From: Maniola hyperantus
Taxonomy: Eukaryota; Arthropoda; Insecta; Lepidoptera; Nymphalidae
Reading direction: 5' to 3'
DNA: 64,000 bases
Assembly (NCBI RefSeq): GCF_902806685.2
Contig: NC_048553.1
Span: 7,051,099-7,115,098 of the forward strand
The notes beneath the pieces were generated by a model. The model had not been told where the DNA came from and searched no databases. It was given only the letters and a program-made list of their open reading frames with translations. The position numbers and the translations under genes are program-made. Shown in pieces: positions 11,181 through 22,858 of this stretch. Position 1 is the first letter of the stretch. Every line of letters begins with the position of its first letter.

Positions 11181-11627
11181 CTATAATGAGTAGAGGCGAG
11201 GCGGGACATGCGCGCACTAAGGTGCGTGCAGCCTAGCGCTCGTGTGGTGGAAATATTTGTGGAAATGGGTGCTTGCATTAAGTGCTCTTATGGAGGAAGA
11301 CATAGTCTTCAATTAAACAGGTCTGTGAAACTATAATGAGTAGAGGCGAGGCGGGACATGCGCGCACTAAGGTGCGTGCAGCCTAGCGCTCGTGTGGTGG
11401 AAATATTTGTGGAAATGGGTGCTTGCATTAAGTGCTCTTATGGAGGAAGACATAGTCTTCAATTAAACAGGTCTGTGAAACTATAATGAGTAGAGGCGAG
11501 GCGGGACATGCGCGCACTAAGGTGCGTGCAGTCTAGCGCTCGTGTGGTGGAAATATTTGTGGAAATGGGTGCTTGCATTAAGTGTTCTTATAGAGGACAT
11601 AGTCTTCATTTAAACAGGTCTGTGGAA
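11181..11627 (+). repeat. Tandem array, 150 bp unit, three copies
   Basis: Units start at 11181, 11331 and 11481, each with CTATAATGAGTAGAGGCGAG. The first two look identical and the third has a few substitutions and a 3 bp shortening. Key blocks are ATGCGCGCACTAAGGTGCG (a small hairpin) and CATAGTCTTCA. Confidence 0.95.
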
Positions 11628-11635
11628 TTATAAAA

Positions 11636-11820
11636 TAGTTGAATGATATGGAGGTGAGGTTGTCTAAGACGGTAGACGTGCTTGTCGGTGGCACTTTGCA
11701 CTATGTCTATCGCTATTTTTTCCCTAAGGTGCAACTAGTTGAATGATATGGAGGTGAGGTTGTCTAAGACGGTAGACGTGCTTGTCGGTGACACCTTGCA
11801 CTATGTCTATCGCTGTTTCA
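11636..11820 (+). repeat. Tandem array, 100 bp unit, two copies
   Basis: Units start at 11636 and 11736 with TAGTTGAATGATATGGAGGT. They share GGTAGACGTGCTTGTCGGTG and CACTATGTCTATCGCT. The second is truncated after about 85 bp. Confidence 0.9.
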
Positions 11821-12853
11821 CTAAAGGAGAATAATTGGAAGAAAGGAACGACCAAGCGGTCAATGTCCTAATGCCGAATCAGTGTTGCGCGTGTTGGGTC
11901 CGCTGCGCCATACATTGAATGCTACCACTAAGTGGAAAAAAGGGGTAAAATACAGGGATTTACTGGCATAGCCAGAGGTTATACACTTATGTAAATACAA
12001 AGTCTCAAAGCAGGGTGCTATAAAATGAACGCAAGAGCGGGCAGGCATGCACATGATCGTACGTGCTGTCTATTAGAACACCACTATGGTAGGTGGAAAC
12101 ATGGGAGCATGGCTCTATTGTAAACCAAGTTTGGAATATTATAACTTGAGAGCATAGCTCTTATTACTTACAAGCCAGTTTAAATAGATGGTGCAATTAT
12201 AAATATTATCCAAATATCAATATTTCGTTGGAAAGCGCGTGCGGCATCGCTTCGACCCCATCGGTCGGAACGGTGTGTGTGCTCGCAAATTGTTACGTAA
12301 TAACGTCCGGATTGTGGATTGAGTAATAACTCAACCGACGTTATAAAAATAGATAATATAATCTATCTAATTAAACTTATGTGCTGGACGACACATAAGA
12401 TTTTTACTCAAGTAAGAAAATTTGAGAATGGGACCACTTTAAGTACAAGGATACTTTTCTTATGTTATAGGGGCGATACTTCTAAAGTCTAAAAGCGATT
12501 CATGATTGATCTGGTAATGTGGCTGCTTAGGCGAGGTGAACCGCGCGTCCTTTAGGATACTCGGTAAATCCTTGCTTGAGCTGGCAGACGGAGTTGTACT
12601 CTGTGGTTACTTTCGATCTATTTGCTGGTATACGTTGGAGTGCGTTGGAAGATGATTATGCGAAGGAGAACCCTAGTGCCATTAATGGCGCCACTTGGCG
12701 CTTTGTGAATCCTTTGCTGAGCTGATTCTAGCATACTTTAATAACTACCGATCACAGAGGGCAGGTAATACTGCTGTTCTGTTTGTACTCTGACATTCGT
12801 TGGAATACTTAACCGCCTTATGGTGGTTAGTGAATACACGCATATAACATAAA
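11821..12853. other. Nonrepetitive part of the nested repeat domain
   Basis: No open frame of note. Contains CCTAGTGCCATTAATGGCGC and TTTGTGAATCCTTTGCTGAG near 12670-12720. These are diverged forms of the 40 bp sub-unit seen downstream, so the domain probably extends across here. Confidence 0.4.
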
Positions 12854-13525
12854 GCAACTTTAGCGTTCGAGAGCACTTTAGCGAGAGAGGAACATAGCAC
12901 TCTGGTGTTTGTGCATCCTACCTAAAGGAGAGCCTAGCGCCCAGTGCTTGTGAATCTTTTACTATAGTGATTTTTAACGTACACAAATAAGTGATGACTT
13001 ATCACTTGAGACCGAGCACTCTGAGTGCTAAATTACAAGGGTATGTGTGTAAAGGGACACGTTCCTTACCTATTGGGCTACGCATGTGTCTGAACATTGA
13101 ATTGAATTGACTAGAGACACCAGATAGGTCTGTTGATCTCTATGTTACCCTAATATTGCTTGGAGCGTTGCATTCTTCTGATGGATATTTATAAATAATA
13201 CATAAGCAACTTTAGCGTTCGAGAGCACTTAAGCGAAAGAGGACCATAGCACTCTGGTGGTTGTGCATCCTGCCTAAAGGAGAGCCTAGCGCCCCAGTGC
13301 TTGTGAATCTTTTGCTAGAGAGTGATTTCTAGCGTGAGTACTTTATCACTTACAAGTAAAATACAAAAACCCAGCATTAGCGTTTGAAGACACCTATGCG
13401 AGAGACGACCATAGCGCTCTGGTGTTTGTGCATCCTGCCTAAAGGAGAGCCTAGCGCCCCAGTGCTTGTGAATCTTTTGCTAGAGTGATTTCTAGCATGG
13501 ACTACTTTATCACTTACAAGTAAAA
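12854..13525 (+). repeat. Diverged tandem modules, about 166 bp, three copies
   Basis: Modules start at 12854, 13206 and 13372 with GCAACTTTAGCGTTCGAGAG or a variant. Each contains two related half-units of about 40 bp, one with ATAGCACTCTGGTGTTTGTG and one with CTAGCGCCCCAGTGCTTGTG, then TGATTTCTAGC and TTATCACTTACAAG. About 200 bp of unrelated sequence separates the first two modules. No coding frame is conserved. Confidence 0.85.
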
Positions 13526-13551
13526 ATAATAAAATGCAACATACCTTCACA

Positions 13552-13740
13552 CAATGGATTGAGGTCAGGCCTGCGATTATAACTTGCTTCGGCGGTATCG
13601 TAGTGCAAGCCGCTCATCCTTGAGATCTCTAAGATCATTACACTCATTCACACACAAAGGATTGAGGTTAGGCCTGCGTTTATAGCTTGCTTCGGCGGTA
13701 TCGTAGAGTAAGCCACTCATCTTTTAGATCTCTAAGAGAT
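13552..13740 (+). repeat. Tandem repeat, 103 bp unit, two copies
   Basis: Units start at 13552 and 13655, sharing GGATTGAGGT, GGCCTGCG, TTGCTTCGGCGGTATCGTAG and GAGATCTCTAAGA. Confidence 0.85.
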
Positions 13741-14600
13741 CGATATACCTACACCACACCACACTACACAAACCATTTACAGTGGAACACGCCACTATAA
13801 AGTATGCTTGCATGCGCCGTGCTATCTCATGAGAGGAACGCACCTCTCCTAACAGTATGCTTGCATACATTGCGCTATCCCTTGAATGATGACGCGTAGT
13901 GGGGGGGGGAGCTCGTGTTCGTTGGTATTTTATGATCTTAATGTGATAGGATACCAAGGGAAGGCAGAAGCTCACCGTTGAAGGCGCGGCGGAGCTTTCA
14001 ACAATCATTCACTCCTAACCCCTTTTACACGAACTGGAGTGAATGGTGCCATTACACAGGGCTTCTTCTTCCTACAGTAGGAGGAAGAGCTTACATTTAG
14101 GTTTACACACGTTGAGTATGGGTACTAATATTATTACACTTCTTTTAATACGTCTCAATTGCTGAACCCACATCTTAAACCCCAATGGTTTAAATTCTAT
14201 ACCCGAACACGGTAGACATTTGGTATTCAATACGCGAACAACTGAATGATCGACCAGACAACTCCTATACACGAACGCACGTTCCAAAATAATGTGTTAG
14301 TTTCTATGCGTGAATACATACCTTCAAAGCCCGAACACCTACAGTCATTTGAGCATTCAATACGTGAATGCCCACTTCCTGAGCTCATACCCCGTAAGGT
14401 CCGTTAGGTCTGATGAACTCACTATTTCTGATACTCTAAACGTCCTTGGGTTATTGCGTTCACAACATGTTAAAAGGTTTCTACTGTTAGATGATACGCG
14501 TGCCACTAAAAGATATGAAATAGGAAGCGTATTCTTTAGGTAGATCAGTATATGAGGTAGGGTAAATTCATTAGGTAGGCCTCGGTAGAGTTACATAAGT
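13741..14600. other. Right part of the nested repeat domain, many short palindromes
   Basis: Contains duplicated phrases (AGTATGCTTGCAT at about 13801 and 13855) and a hairpin CTTCTTCCTACAGTAGGAGG at about 14068. Short open frames on both strands have no motif. Confidence 0.4.
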
Positions 14601-16014
14601 CACTTACACTGAAAACTTTACTTGAACATAAATTTTTAGAAAATGTACTTACTAGATGGCATTAACAGAAGCTTAAAGTCCCTTAATAGATATAGCCGTG
14701 ACACCGAAGATAAATGAACCCAACCCAGCCAAGTGGTCAAAGGCGCTCCTGCCATACCCAGAGAGACGCAAGGTTTGGATTTTACCCGGTTCCGTAATTT
14801 TTGTACATAATATACCTACTCGTATGTAAAAACTACTGAATATTTCGTAAAATTGTAGGTAAAACACGTAAAACTCTTTCATAAAAATTACAAAAGTTAG
14901 GAAGTTATTTGCTCATACTTAGATAAATTAATTTTGTAACCCAGTTGCAAGAATATTTGTAGCAATTGTTGGATAACAACAATATTTATCCAACGTTTGC
15001 TACCATGTATTCTGGCTATGTAAGCAGTAAGCACCAAATCGCTATGTTAAACCTAAAAACCACAGAAGTTTAAAAAATTGTGTTAAATTTGGTTGCATAA
15101 TATGTATTAATTCTCAGATTTGCAGCTGCATATTTACGAGAGACGAGTCTGTTTGTAAATATACAATGTGTCACACAACAGCGCCTGCGCGCAGCCGCTC
15201 GGCAGCGCCCGGGATATTCATGAGGTGTTTTACATTTTCGTGCACTATCTGCTGCACTTATGATATATCATGCAGATACGTGGAAACTAGGTGAGATTCC
15301 AAATTTGAATATAGTAAAATTGCGACAAAAGTAGGTAGTAAATTGCATTTTATAAGATTAAAATGACGGCTATTCGCAAGAGTTAGTAGAGTTTATTAGA
15401 TACTGAAAATAAATCTGTTGAAATAATAATATCATGGTAAGTCGTCCCACTGTCTAAGCACAATCATAGTGGCAACGCTACCTGGTAACTTTTTCATCGA
15501 AATGGTTGCCATTGAGCTATCCATTCCAAATACACGATCAGATCTCCGTCCTACGTACGGACAGTCACGTATTAAACGATTTCCTTAATCAGTCCTCGTT
15601 TCTGATTTCTAAATCTCCAAAGATATAATATGTCATACTCGCAACAATTTTTTCCTCCACTTTTAATATAATATAATATGTACCTGCCTCCAAGTCGAAC
15701 ATGAATATGTAAGTAAACAAGCTCCATCTTAGTTTGCATGTGGTTTGCATCATCACTTGCAAGCTGATTGCAGCCAAGCGCCAGTCTATAAATTTAGAAA
15801 AATCGTAAGCGTTTCTATCTCAAATTTATACAATTGTAATAGTTTGCAAGCTTACAATCTTACAGTTTGCAGTATGGCTTAGATAAATTAAATAGAAGTA
15901 AAATAAAGTAAAATAAGAACATTCATGGCTTCAAACGAACTATTCTTTATTCAGGGAAGCTGGGAACCGTACGTACCAACTTTCAATACAAATTAGACCG
16001 TACTGGGCCACCTT
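14601..16014. other. No supported gene
   Basis: AT-rich with one small GC-rich island at about 15175-15215. No repeats or exons that I can support. Confidence 0.3.
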
Positions 16015-16200
16015 TTCAATTGGTCTGCAGACAACTTTTGCCGGTTAAAAAGTCGGGGGAAAATCGCTTGATTTTATACAATGTTACTTTACTCGGTAAG
16101 CTTTTGAAACCGAATTAGTATGGAGATAGCGTAGTCGAAATGAAGGTAATGGTTATTCGTAATTCTTAACTCCAGATATCGACATTTCAGTTTTTACTTT
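16015..16200 (+). repeat. Left member of an inverted repeat pair
   Basis: CACCTTTTCAATTGGTCTGC, GACAACTTTTGCCGGTTAAA and TTAGTATGGAGATAG match, inverted, the segment at 18150-18330. About 2 kb lies between them. Confidence 0.6.
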
Positions 16201-16270
16201 GTATGTATAAGAAAACTAGTTTTTCAATTGATATTGATGAGATCAACTTTTCAGCAAGAAGCCTTTTGAA

Positions 16271-16640
16271 GACCTCCCTGGCGCAGTGGTGACCGCTGTG
16301 GTATTATAAATGGGAGGTCCCGGCTTCGATTCCCGGCAGGGGAAATTGAGAATTTTTATAATTTCTAAATTTCCTCTGGTCTGGTCTGGTACGAGGCTTC
16401 GGCCGTGGCTAGTTACCACCTTACCAGCAAAGCCGTGCCGCCAAATGTTTCGCGTTTAACGTTTATCGTTTTTTAGCGGTTCGGTACGATGCCGTGTAAA
16501 AAACAAAGGGGTATGGGTTAAATAAGAACTGCCATACCCCTTTCAGGTTAGCCCGTTTCCATCTTATACTGCATCATCACTTACCACCAGGTGAGATTGC
16601 AATCAAGGGCTAACTTTTATCTAAATAAAAAATAAAAAAA
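16271..16640 (+). repeat. tRNA-derived SINE, full length
   Basis: Head with CCTGGCGCAGTGGTGACCGC (A-box region) and GGCTTCGATTCCCGGCAGGG (B-box region). A body follows with CTGCATCATCACTTACCACC and AGGTGAGATTGCAATCAAGG, ending in an A-rich tail after TTTTATCTAAATAAAAAA. It is too long for a tRNA gene. A truncated head is at 23329; bodies without heads are at 47850, 56228 and 58979. Confidence 0.75.
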
Positions 16641-17384
16641 TGTTTAGCTCGTTCTAGAAGTGAGTTTGTCAACAATTCAAGTTGAAGAGGTTGTAAACCT
16701 TCCAAATTACGGCGCGCCGGCTTGAGTAATTGTGGCTTCAAATTGCATTGCGTGCTTTGTTAGTTTCCGTCCTATTCTCGGGATAGGAATTATCTATTAA
16801 CGGTCAACTTGTCGGACAGCGGGTCAGTAGGTACGTATAAATGAAATAATGCCCTCTGCAGCTATTGGGCTGGAAGCAGTGTGTTGTAATAGCGTTATGA
16901 AATCTTTATACGAATAATTATATTTTAGGGAGTCCAATGTTACGGAACAATACACACTAGGGATTAGGGCACATTGCGGTAGAAAAGCATACACGCGCCA
17001 CGTCTTTTCTAAAATCCATATAATAATAATTTATTTAGATTCCTTACATTAATTCTTAATTCTATGACACTACTCTAACAACATTTTGCTTATAATCTAG
17101 TTAATTTTCTAATCCTATTTCCGTCGTTATAAGTAGTAGGTATTTATAATATTTCCATTATAATAAAATCATAATAAACATGCTTTTTACTTATTTGTGT
17201 AGGTATATATTTTATTTACATGTAAGGACCGCCCCGCCTGTGGCGGTTTAAGCCTCCTCCATTCCTCTCCATATGCATCTGTCTCTAGCTAGAGTACTCC
17301 ATGTCGCCAACGCTCTAACATTGAAAGTGGCGTTATAGAATTTTTTGTTTGGTGGAGGGGTTCTAAAATCCATACTTAGTATAA

Positions 17385-17580
17385 ATGCGAAAGAGTATCC
17401 ATATGCTTTTCGCGGGCATATTTACGACCTCGATTCGCGGGCGTCTTCCCGACCATGGTTCGTGGCTTATCCCAGATCGCGATTTGTGGGTTTCGCTGGC
17501 GTATTCAAAACCGGAATTCGTGGACGTATTCAAGACTGTGATTCGTACGCTGGCATCTTCACTGTTCAAAGCCATTGAAT
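17385..17580 (+). repeat. Diverged minisatellite, about 27-30 bp unit
   Basis: About six degenerate units around the phrase GATTCGCGGGCGT.TTC. Open frames on both strands overlap here because the unit lacks stops, not because a gene is shown. Confidence 0.55.
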
Positions 17581-17937
17581 GAGGTTTAAATCCATCCTTA
17601 TCCACTGGTAATAAGCCATCGTTGTTGATCAATCATCGTTGATTATCCAGTCGTTAATTAATGTGTCCTTATTAATCTACCACTAGTTATTTATTACCGG
17701 ATTACAATAGCATGGATGTAATTCATCCCTACATAATTGAGCTCTAGATGATAGGAACCAGCTATGTTTGAGATTATAATTTGATTATGTAACTAAGAAG
17801 AGCCGGCAAGAAACCAGTTTCTCTTTATTTAAAGAAACAAAGTGTTACAATATTATGTAAATATACAGTACATAAGGAGTGTTACTTTCTCGTGGTTATA
17901 AAATAATTTAATTAAAGTAGGTAAAATTTTTTATAAT

Positions 17938-18010
17938 TTTAATAGATAATATTACAATTTATCCTAGCCTTATCTAATTACTATACAAATCATGTCCGCG
18001 TAGAATAGTG
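17938..18010 (-). repeat. LINE-type 3' tail fragment
   Basis: CCTAGCCTTATCTAATTACT and ATCATGTCCGCGTAGAATAG match 55555-55615, so it is an interspersed repeat. In reverse it ends AT-rich, like a non-LTR tail. Family uncertain. Confidence 0.4.
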
Positions 18011-18149
18011 CCAAGAATACTAGCTGCATTTCCGCGTTAAAAATGTGTATAATTAAATAAAACTGAATAACATATTATATCAATTTTTACAAAACGCTCC
18101 AGCGAATATCACGATAGTCCCATATAATTTTAGCTCAAAACCAATTTCT

Positions 18150-18345
18150 TAATACCTACAAAGTGAAGGTCGATATCTGCCAAGAATCGCGAATAACCAT
18201 TACCCTAATTTGGCAACCCTATCTCCATACTAATTCGTTGTTTAAAAGTGAACCGAGCACTGAAAATCAAGCAACTTTCCTCGACTTTTCAGCTGGTGAA
18301 AGTTGTCTGCGGACCAATTGAAAAGGTGGTTAGCTCGGCTTGCTT
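18150..18345 (-). repeat. Right member of the inverted repeat pair
   Basis: CTCCATACTAATTCG and GTTGTCTGCGGACCAATTGA are the reverse complement of the 16015-16200 copy, with scattered mismatches. Confidence 0.6.
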
Positions 18346-19397
18346 TAACTGTGTTAAAAGTTGGGTTGACTTTTATATCGCGTATCACTTATGAATACAG
18401 CACAGAGATTTAAAAAGTAATGAATATTTTTTTAGTTTGCAGAGGTGTTTCTGAAATATTCCAGCGCTCTTCAATTGCTTTCGTTAAACAACGTCGGCCA
18501 AAACAAGGTTAGTGACGATAAAAGACTTGGGTGATTATTTTTATTGGTACGTACGGTACGATGGGACTATATTATTTCGGTCTAAATTAGAAGAATGATA
18601 GCAGGTTATGAGGATTTCAGACCTTAAAATAGTAGAGTGTTTGGTATTGTTATTCTGCCTTGAAACGTAGTATCAAGATGCGTGATGCGATGATACGTAT
18701 CCATAAATATAAAAATGCTTACTGACCCTCCCCGATTTTAGTTTAGTAAATGATGAGTCCATTATGAAGAAAACATTTGTATGCAAAATCTCATATTTCC
18801 ACAGCCAACATTTAACCTGTGCGTTGATATTATGCCAGTCAGTCAATTTCTTCTATTAATTAAAATTTTAAACGAACTCTCTCATAATGAAAGTATCCTT
18901 ACACTTACAATACCTTTATCTGCAGCGTCCAAAGTTTCAACATGATATTTCATGGAAACATTACAAAAGCATACGTCTAAACTGTAAAAAGAGAAAATAC
19001 TAACACTAGGTGTACCACGTAAACGCAAAACAAAGAACACGAACGATTAAACTCAACAAACGAGCAAAGTTTCCGCCTCGTCAGCGCCCGCCCTCTAGTA
19101 AGTAATATACACGGTGGTCTCTGAAACTACACAAGGCTCTTGACACAGGAGCAAAGCGTAAGCGAGGCAGAAGAAAAAATACATTAAATACTGAGGTTTA
19201 TTTTACAGCAAACTAGTGCTGAAAAAATGTGTCTAGGCTTTTGGGTGTAGCAGTCTCCATAGATTTATGCTGAAAAAGTTGCTTTCATATTATACCTACT
19301 ATGTTCATGCCATGAATGATTGATCACTTGAACGGAGTACATTTTTGTAATTATTATTTTTGTATTTCTTAAATAAGACTTTTATTTCTTATGATGA
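18346..19397. other. No gene; one repeat copy
   Basis: Contains the inverted copy (19018-19110) of the module duplicated at 9496-9783. Nothing else supported. Confidence 0.4.
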
Positions 19398-19608
19398 CTA
19401 GCAGTCGCCTGTGGTTTCACTCAGTGAATAGCTAAGTCCTTTTTATTGCATATCCCGTGAGAATTTTAAAAATGCGGCCTTATTCCATGTCTACATTATG
19501 AAAGGAATCTCTGTGCTTTCAGTTTTCTAAGCTGAAGGGTTTGGGCTGAGCGTCGATGAGTCAGTCAATAAGTGAGTCAGGACTTTTCTTTTGACATATT
19601 TAGATTTA
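19398..19608 (-). repeat. Helitron-like repeat, inverted, diverged subfamily
   Basis: Begins CTAGCAGTCGCC, has ATATCCCGTGAGAATTTTAA and ends with a GTCAGT microsatellite and CATATTTAGATTT. It directly abuts the next copy. Confidence 0.5.
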
Positions 19609-19611
19609 AAA

Positions 19612-19838
19612 CTAGCTTATTCCCGCGACTTCGTCCGCGTGGACTACACAAACCTCAAACCCCTATTTTACCCCTTCAGATGTTGAATTTTCAAAAATCC
19701 TTTCAAAATAGCTATCTGCATGCCAAATTTCAGCCCGATCCATCTAATGGTTCGAGCTGTGCGTTGATAGTCAGTCTGTCAGTCAGTCAGTCAGTGTGTG
19801 AGTCAGTCAGTCAGTCAGCTTTACCTTTCACATATTAT
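19612..19838 (-). repeat. Helitron-like repeat, family B
   Basis: CTAGCTTATTCCCGCGACTT, GCATGCCAAATTTCAGCCC and a GTCA microsatellite. It is head-to-tail with the preceding element, 3 bp apart. Confidence 0.6.
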
Positions 19839-20339
19839 ATAGGTATTGATATAAAAACAAAAATTTGTACATACCTATACTATACTATCAGTGTTAGCTT
19901 TTGTTTTGCTACTTAGTTGCTAATGAGTCATTCACGTAACAGCTCCATAACTTCCCAAATATCTATTAAGATATTCCACTCTGTTCCACATTCTCACAGC
20001 TAATACAAACTGAGACAAATTTCTCGCAAGCCACAGGCTTACGTGCTACTAACCGTGTCGGATGGCGCGGTCGTCTCTCAAATTATCCGGATTTATTGAA
20101 TGACGAGTTTGTACGGAAAACCGCTTAGCTTATCTCCTTCCGCTTATTCAGCCTCCCGTAAAGATTCATTTAAAAATCGGTCAAACGCAAAAGGAAGGGT
20201 TCCGTACCATCGTAAAAAAAATAGCACTTTTTTTTTCATGGCGGTAATTTTGAAATGTTTAGTATTTGTTGTTATGTTGGCAATAAGAATACACTTTCTG
20301 TGAAAATTTCAGGTCTCTATCTTTTATAGTTACCTAGAC

Positions 20340-20455
20340 ACAGCCCGCTGACAGATAGACAAAGGGATGAATGGACAGCGAAGTCTCAGTAATAGGGTCA
20401 AACCCTTTTACTGACGAAGTCCCTCCATCCGTCCGTCTGTCTGTCAGCGGGCTGT
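20340..20455. repeat. Imperfect hairpin, about 55 bp arms
   Basis: ACAGCCCGCTGACAGATAGA on the left is inverted as CTGTCAGCGGGCTGT on the right, and the inner arms (AGTAATAGGG / CCCTTTTACT) also pair. It resembles the end of an interspersed element whose body continues to about 20545 (GTACGGAACCGTAC). Confidence 0.55.
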
Positions 20456-20559
20456 ATCTCGTGAACTATATTAGATCGAGACCTAAAATTTTCACAGAAG
20501 TGGGTCCGGTTAGCACCCTTTTTGTACGGAACCGTACAAATGGACACCTGTAATATAGA

Positions 20560-21423
20560 ACTTTACAGACTCTTGTAATTGGCTCTTTTTCTGGAAAACA
20601 CATGGATTTATTTAATGAATCGTGCTGTATATAATGTGCTGTGTGTAGATATTCCGCCTGCTATTATCTCGAAAGTCCCTTTATGCTGTGTTTTGACCGA
20701 GAAATGTTCGGATGCTATTTACCTATTAAAGATGAGCCTGTACGTGACCACAGAGATTTTGCTTATTGCTACTTTGAGAAAATCAAAACAATTCTTCATA
20801 AAGCATTTCAAAAAAATGCTAATCAAGTGATCCCGTTTTCATAAATCGAACACCGGCGGTAGCGTGAAATAACTCGAAAACTGGGTACGCCATCAACAAA
20901 ATTCTTTCAAAAGTAAACTTCATACATCACCTGGAGGCTGGATACTTGGCATTCTTCCACTTCCCATTTTGCCCGATCATTTCTTTTGTGTACGTGCAGA
21001 ATGTGGGTCTTCCCTCTGCGGTGTTCCCAAATGGTGAATTAAGGTTATTCAAAAGAGGAATAAAGGGGAATAATACCTACTACTACAAAGCTGGCGATTC
21101 TTATAAGTACAATTTTTACTCTGTTGCTGCAAATATCCATTTGCAACGATAGATACATTCTTAAAACCCTATCTTGCTTGCGTATTTGAGAGTATTAAAC
21201 AAAATTTCACTAAGTAGAACCAATTTCTCCAGTAGTAGGTACTTAAACATTCCCACTTGCTGTGTTTCCTCAAAACTATTGAGCTATGTAAAGAGATATT
21301 TTTTCAACATTTTCTTCAGATTCTCTGGTATAGGTACTGCAGATTTGCAGGGCATTAGGTAGGTAATTATAAACCTACCTGATCTTGACCGAAGACTTAT
21401 ATATTTTCGGTCTAAAGTAAGTA
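20560..21423. other. No supported gene
   Basis: Two overlapping open frames at 20579-20844 and others at 20946-21362 show no known motif. One (from 20641) reads like protein by composition, but I could not find splice partners or relatives here. Confidence 0.25.
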
Positions 21424-21545
21424 TATGGAAAATGGCGGGACCTAGTTAAAGAAGTAAGACGTCTAGCCCATCAGTGGTAGAAGGCCTTTGGTAGCGCTCA
21501 CAGAAGATAAGGGTTATGCCCAACAGTAGATGTAATGATGATGAT
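21424..21545 (+). repeat. RTE 3' tail remnant
   Basis: Diverged tail with WWKAFGSAHR-like coding remains followed by a GATGATGATGA tract at about 21533. Same layout as the RTE ends at 56500 and 57600. Confidence 0.45.
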
Positions 21546-21920
21546 GACAATGGTGTTGTCCAACTTTCGAACAAGTCCCCTACAAATTAAATGCCCCAAT
21601 CAAAATTGTGCCTTTCATACGGACAAACTAATCTAAATTCATTAGAGAGCCGAGGCTTGTCTAAATATTTGAATAATTTGATTCCGCTTTGTTCTGAATA
21701 ACCGTGAATCACCGGCCGTGGACTGTGCCATAATTAGAAGGGACTTTTGGGTGACAAGGGTCTTGGGACTTAGATTGAAGAAAAATGGATACGGTGAATA
21801 ATTGTTGGTCGTCTTCTCCCTGCCTGGTGCTCCCTATATTACCTACTGAGGATCGTGATGCGTTTTTTTTTTTAAAGAATATTAGCCATATTAAATCATA
21901 AATGACTAATATTCCCATTT

Positions 21921-22012
21921 CCTCTCCAATTAAGCGTCAGGCTTGTGCTAGGAGTAGGTACGACAATAGTGCAACGGGCGGGATTTGAACCGTCGACCTT
22001 TCCATTTACCAT
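21921..22012 (-). repeat. tRNA-like repeat (SINE head), inverted
   Basis: The minus strand has a B-box-like GGTTCAAATCCCGCCCGTTG. The matching tRNA fold is not complete, so I call it a SINE-type repeat. Confidence 0.4.
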
Positions 22013-22336
22013 TAATGGCATGGAACTTGGAAGGGGTTTCTTTGTTTTCTTCTCAAAATACTTTTGACGGACGTTCATCCGCTCTGCGGCGCTAAATAAT
22101 TGCGAAACAGTAGGCCTTGTATTTGTTGGCATTTTGAATCACCGACTTTCTTGAGGAAAATGGCAAAATCAAATAGTCGTTTTAACATCCCCCGGGATTT
22201 GATCATATCTCTAAGGGATTTGACCACATCCCGGTTTTTTACCGATTTCCTGCGACATGCATTGCGTCGCGTTGCGGTTTTGAGTAGACACTATTGGCCT
22301 TGCAAAAGATTTCGGTTGCTACGTCAATTCATTTTA

Positions 22337-22588
22337 ATATATAAAAGGACTGACAACTGACTGACTTTAACAGACTGACTGACCGACTGACTAACTGACT
22401 GACTGACTGATCTATCAACGCACAGCTCAAACTACTGGACGAATCGGGCTGAAATTTGGCATGCAGATAGCTATTATGACATAGGCATCCGCTAAGAAAG
22501 GATTGTTGAAAATTCAATCCCTAAGGGGGTGAAATAGGGGTTTGAAATTTGTCTAGTCCACGCGGATGAAGTCGCGGGAATAAGCTAG
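22337..22588 (+). repeat. Helitron-like repeat, family B, full length
   Basis: ATATATAAAAGGACTGAC start, a GACT/GACTG microsatellite, the TTGGCATGCAGATAGCTA block, CACGCGGATGAAGTCGCGGG hairpin and end in AATAAGCTAG|T. CTAG is at 22585-22588. Confidence 0.65.
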
Positions 22589-22858
22589 TAAAATATATTT
22601 TTTAAAAGCCAATTTTAAAGCTCTCTACATCTTATCATAAAGGACTTATGATACCAATAAATCAAAAAAGCAACGCGATCGTTTACTTTCTTGAAAAATG
22701 TCGAATTTTATGAAATCATATTTTATGAAAACTATTTTCTGAAATATTTCTAAGTTAGCTGTTGATCAATAAATGCCGTATCTCAACTTACCATCAAGTC
22801 ATCTGGTACACGAATATTTGAACCGGAGCTGAGCGACCAAAATTTAAAAAAAAAATAT

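Noticed and set aside
11181..11627. CRISPR-like direct repeats
   Set aside because: Units are 150 bp and contiguous, with no spacers, in a eukaryotic context.
16271..16345. tRNA gene call
   Set aside because: Same reason: SINE head with body and A-rich tail; a second truncated head lies at 23329.
17345..17632. Three overlapping open frames
   Set aside because: Explained by a stop-poor minisatellite unit.
20579..20844. Two overlapping open frames that read like protein
   Set aside because: No motif, no splice partners and no paralogue in the window; not supportable as a gene.
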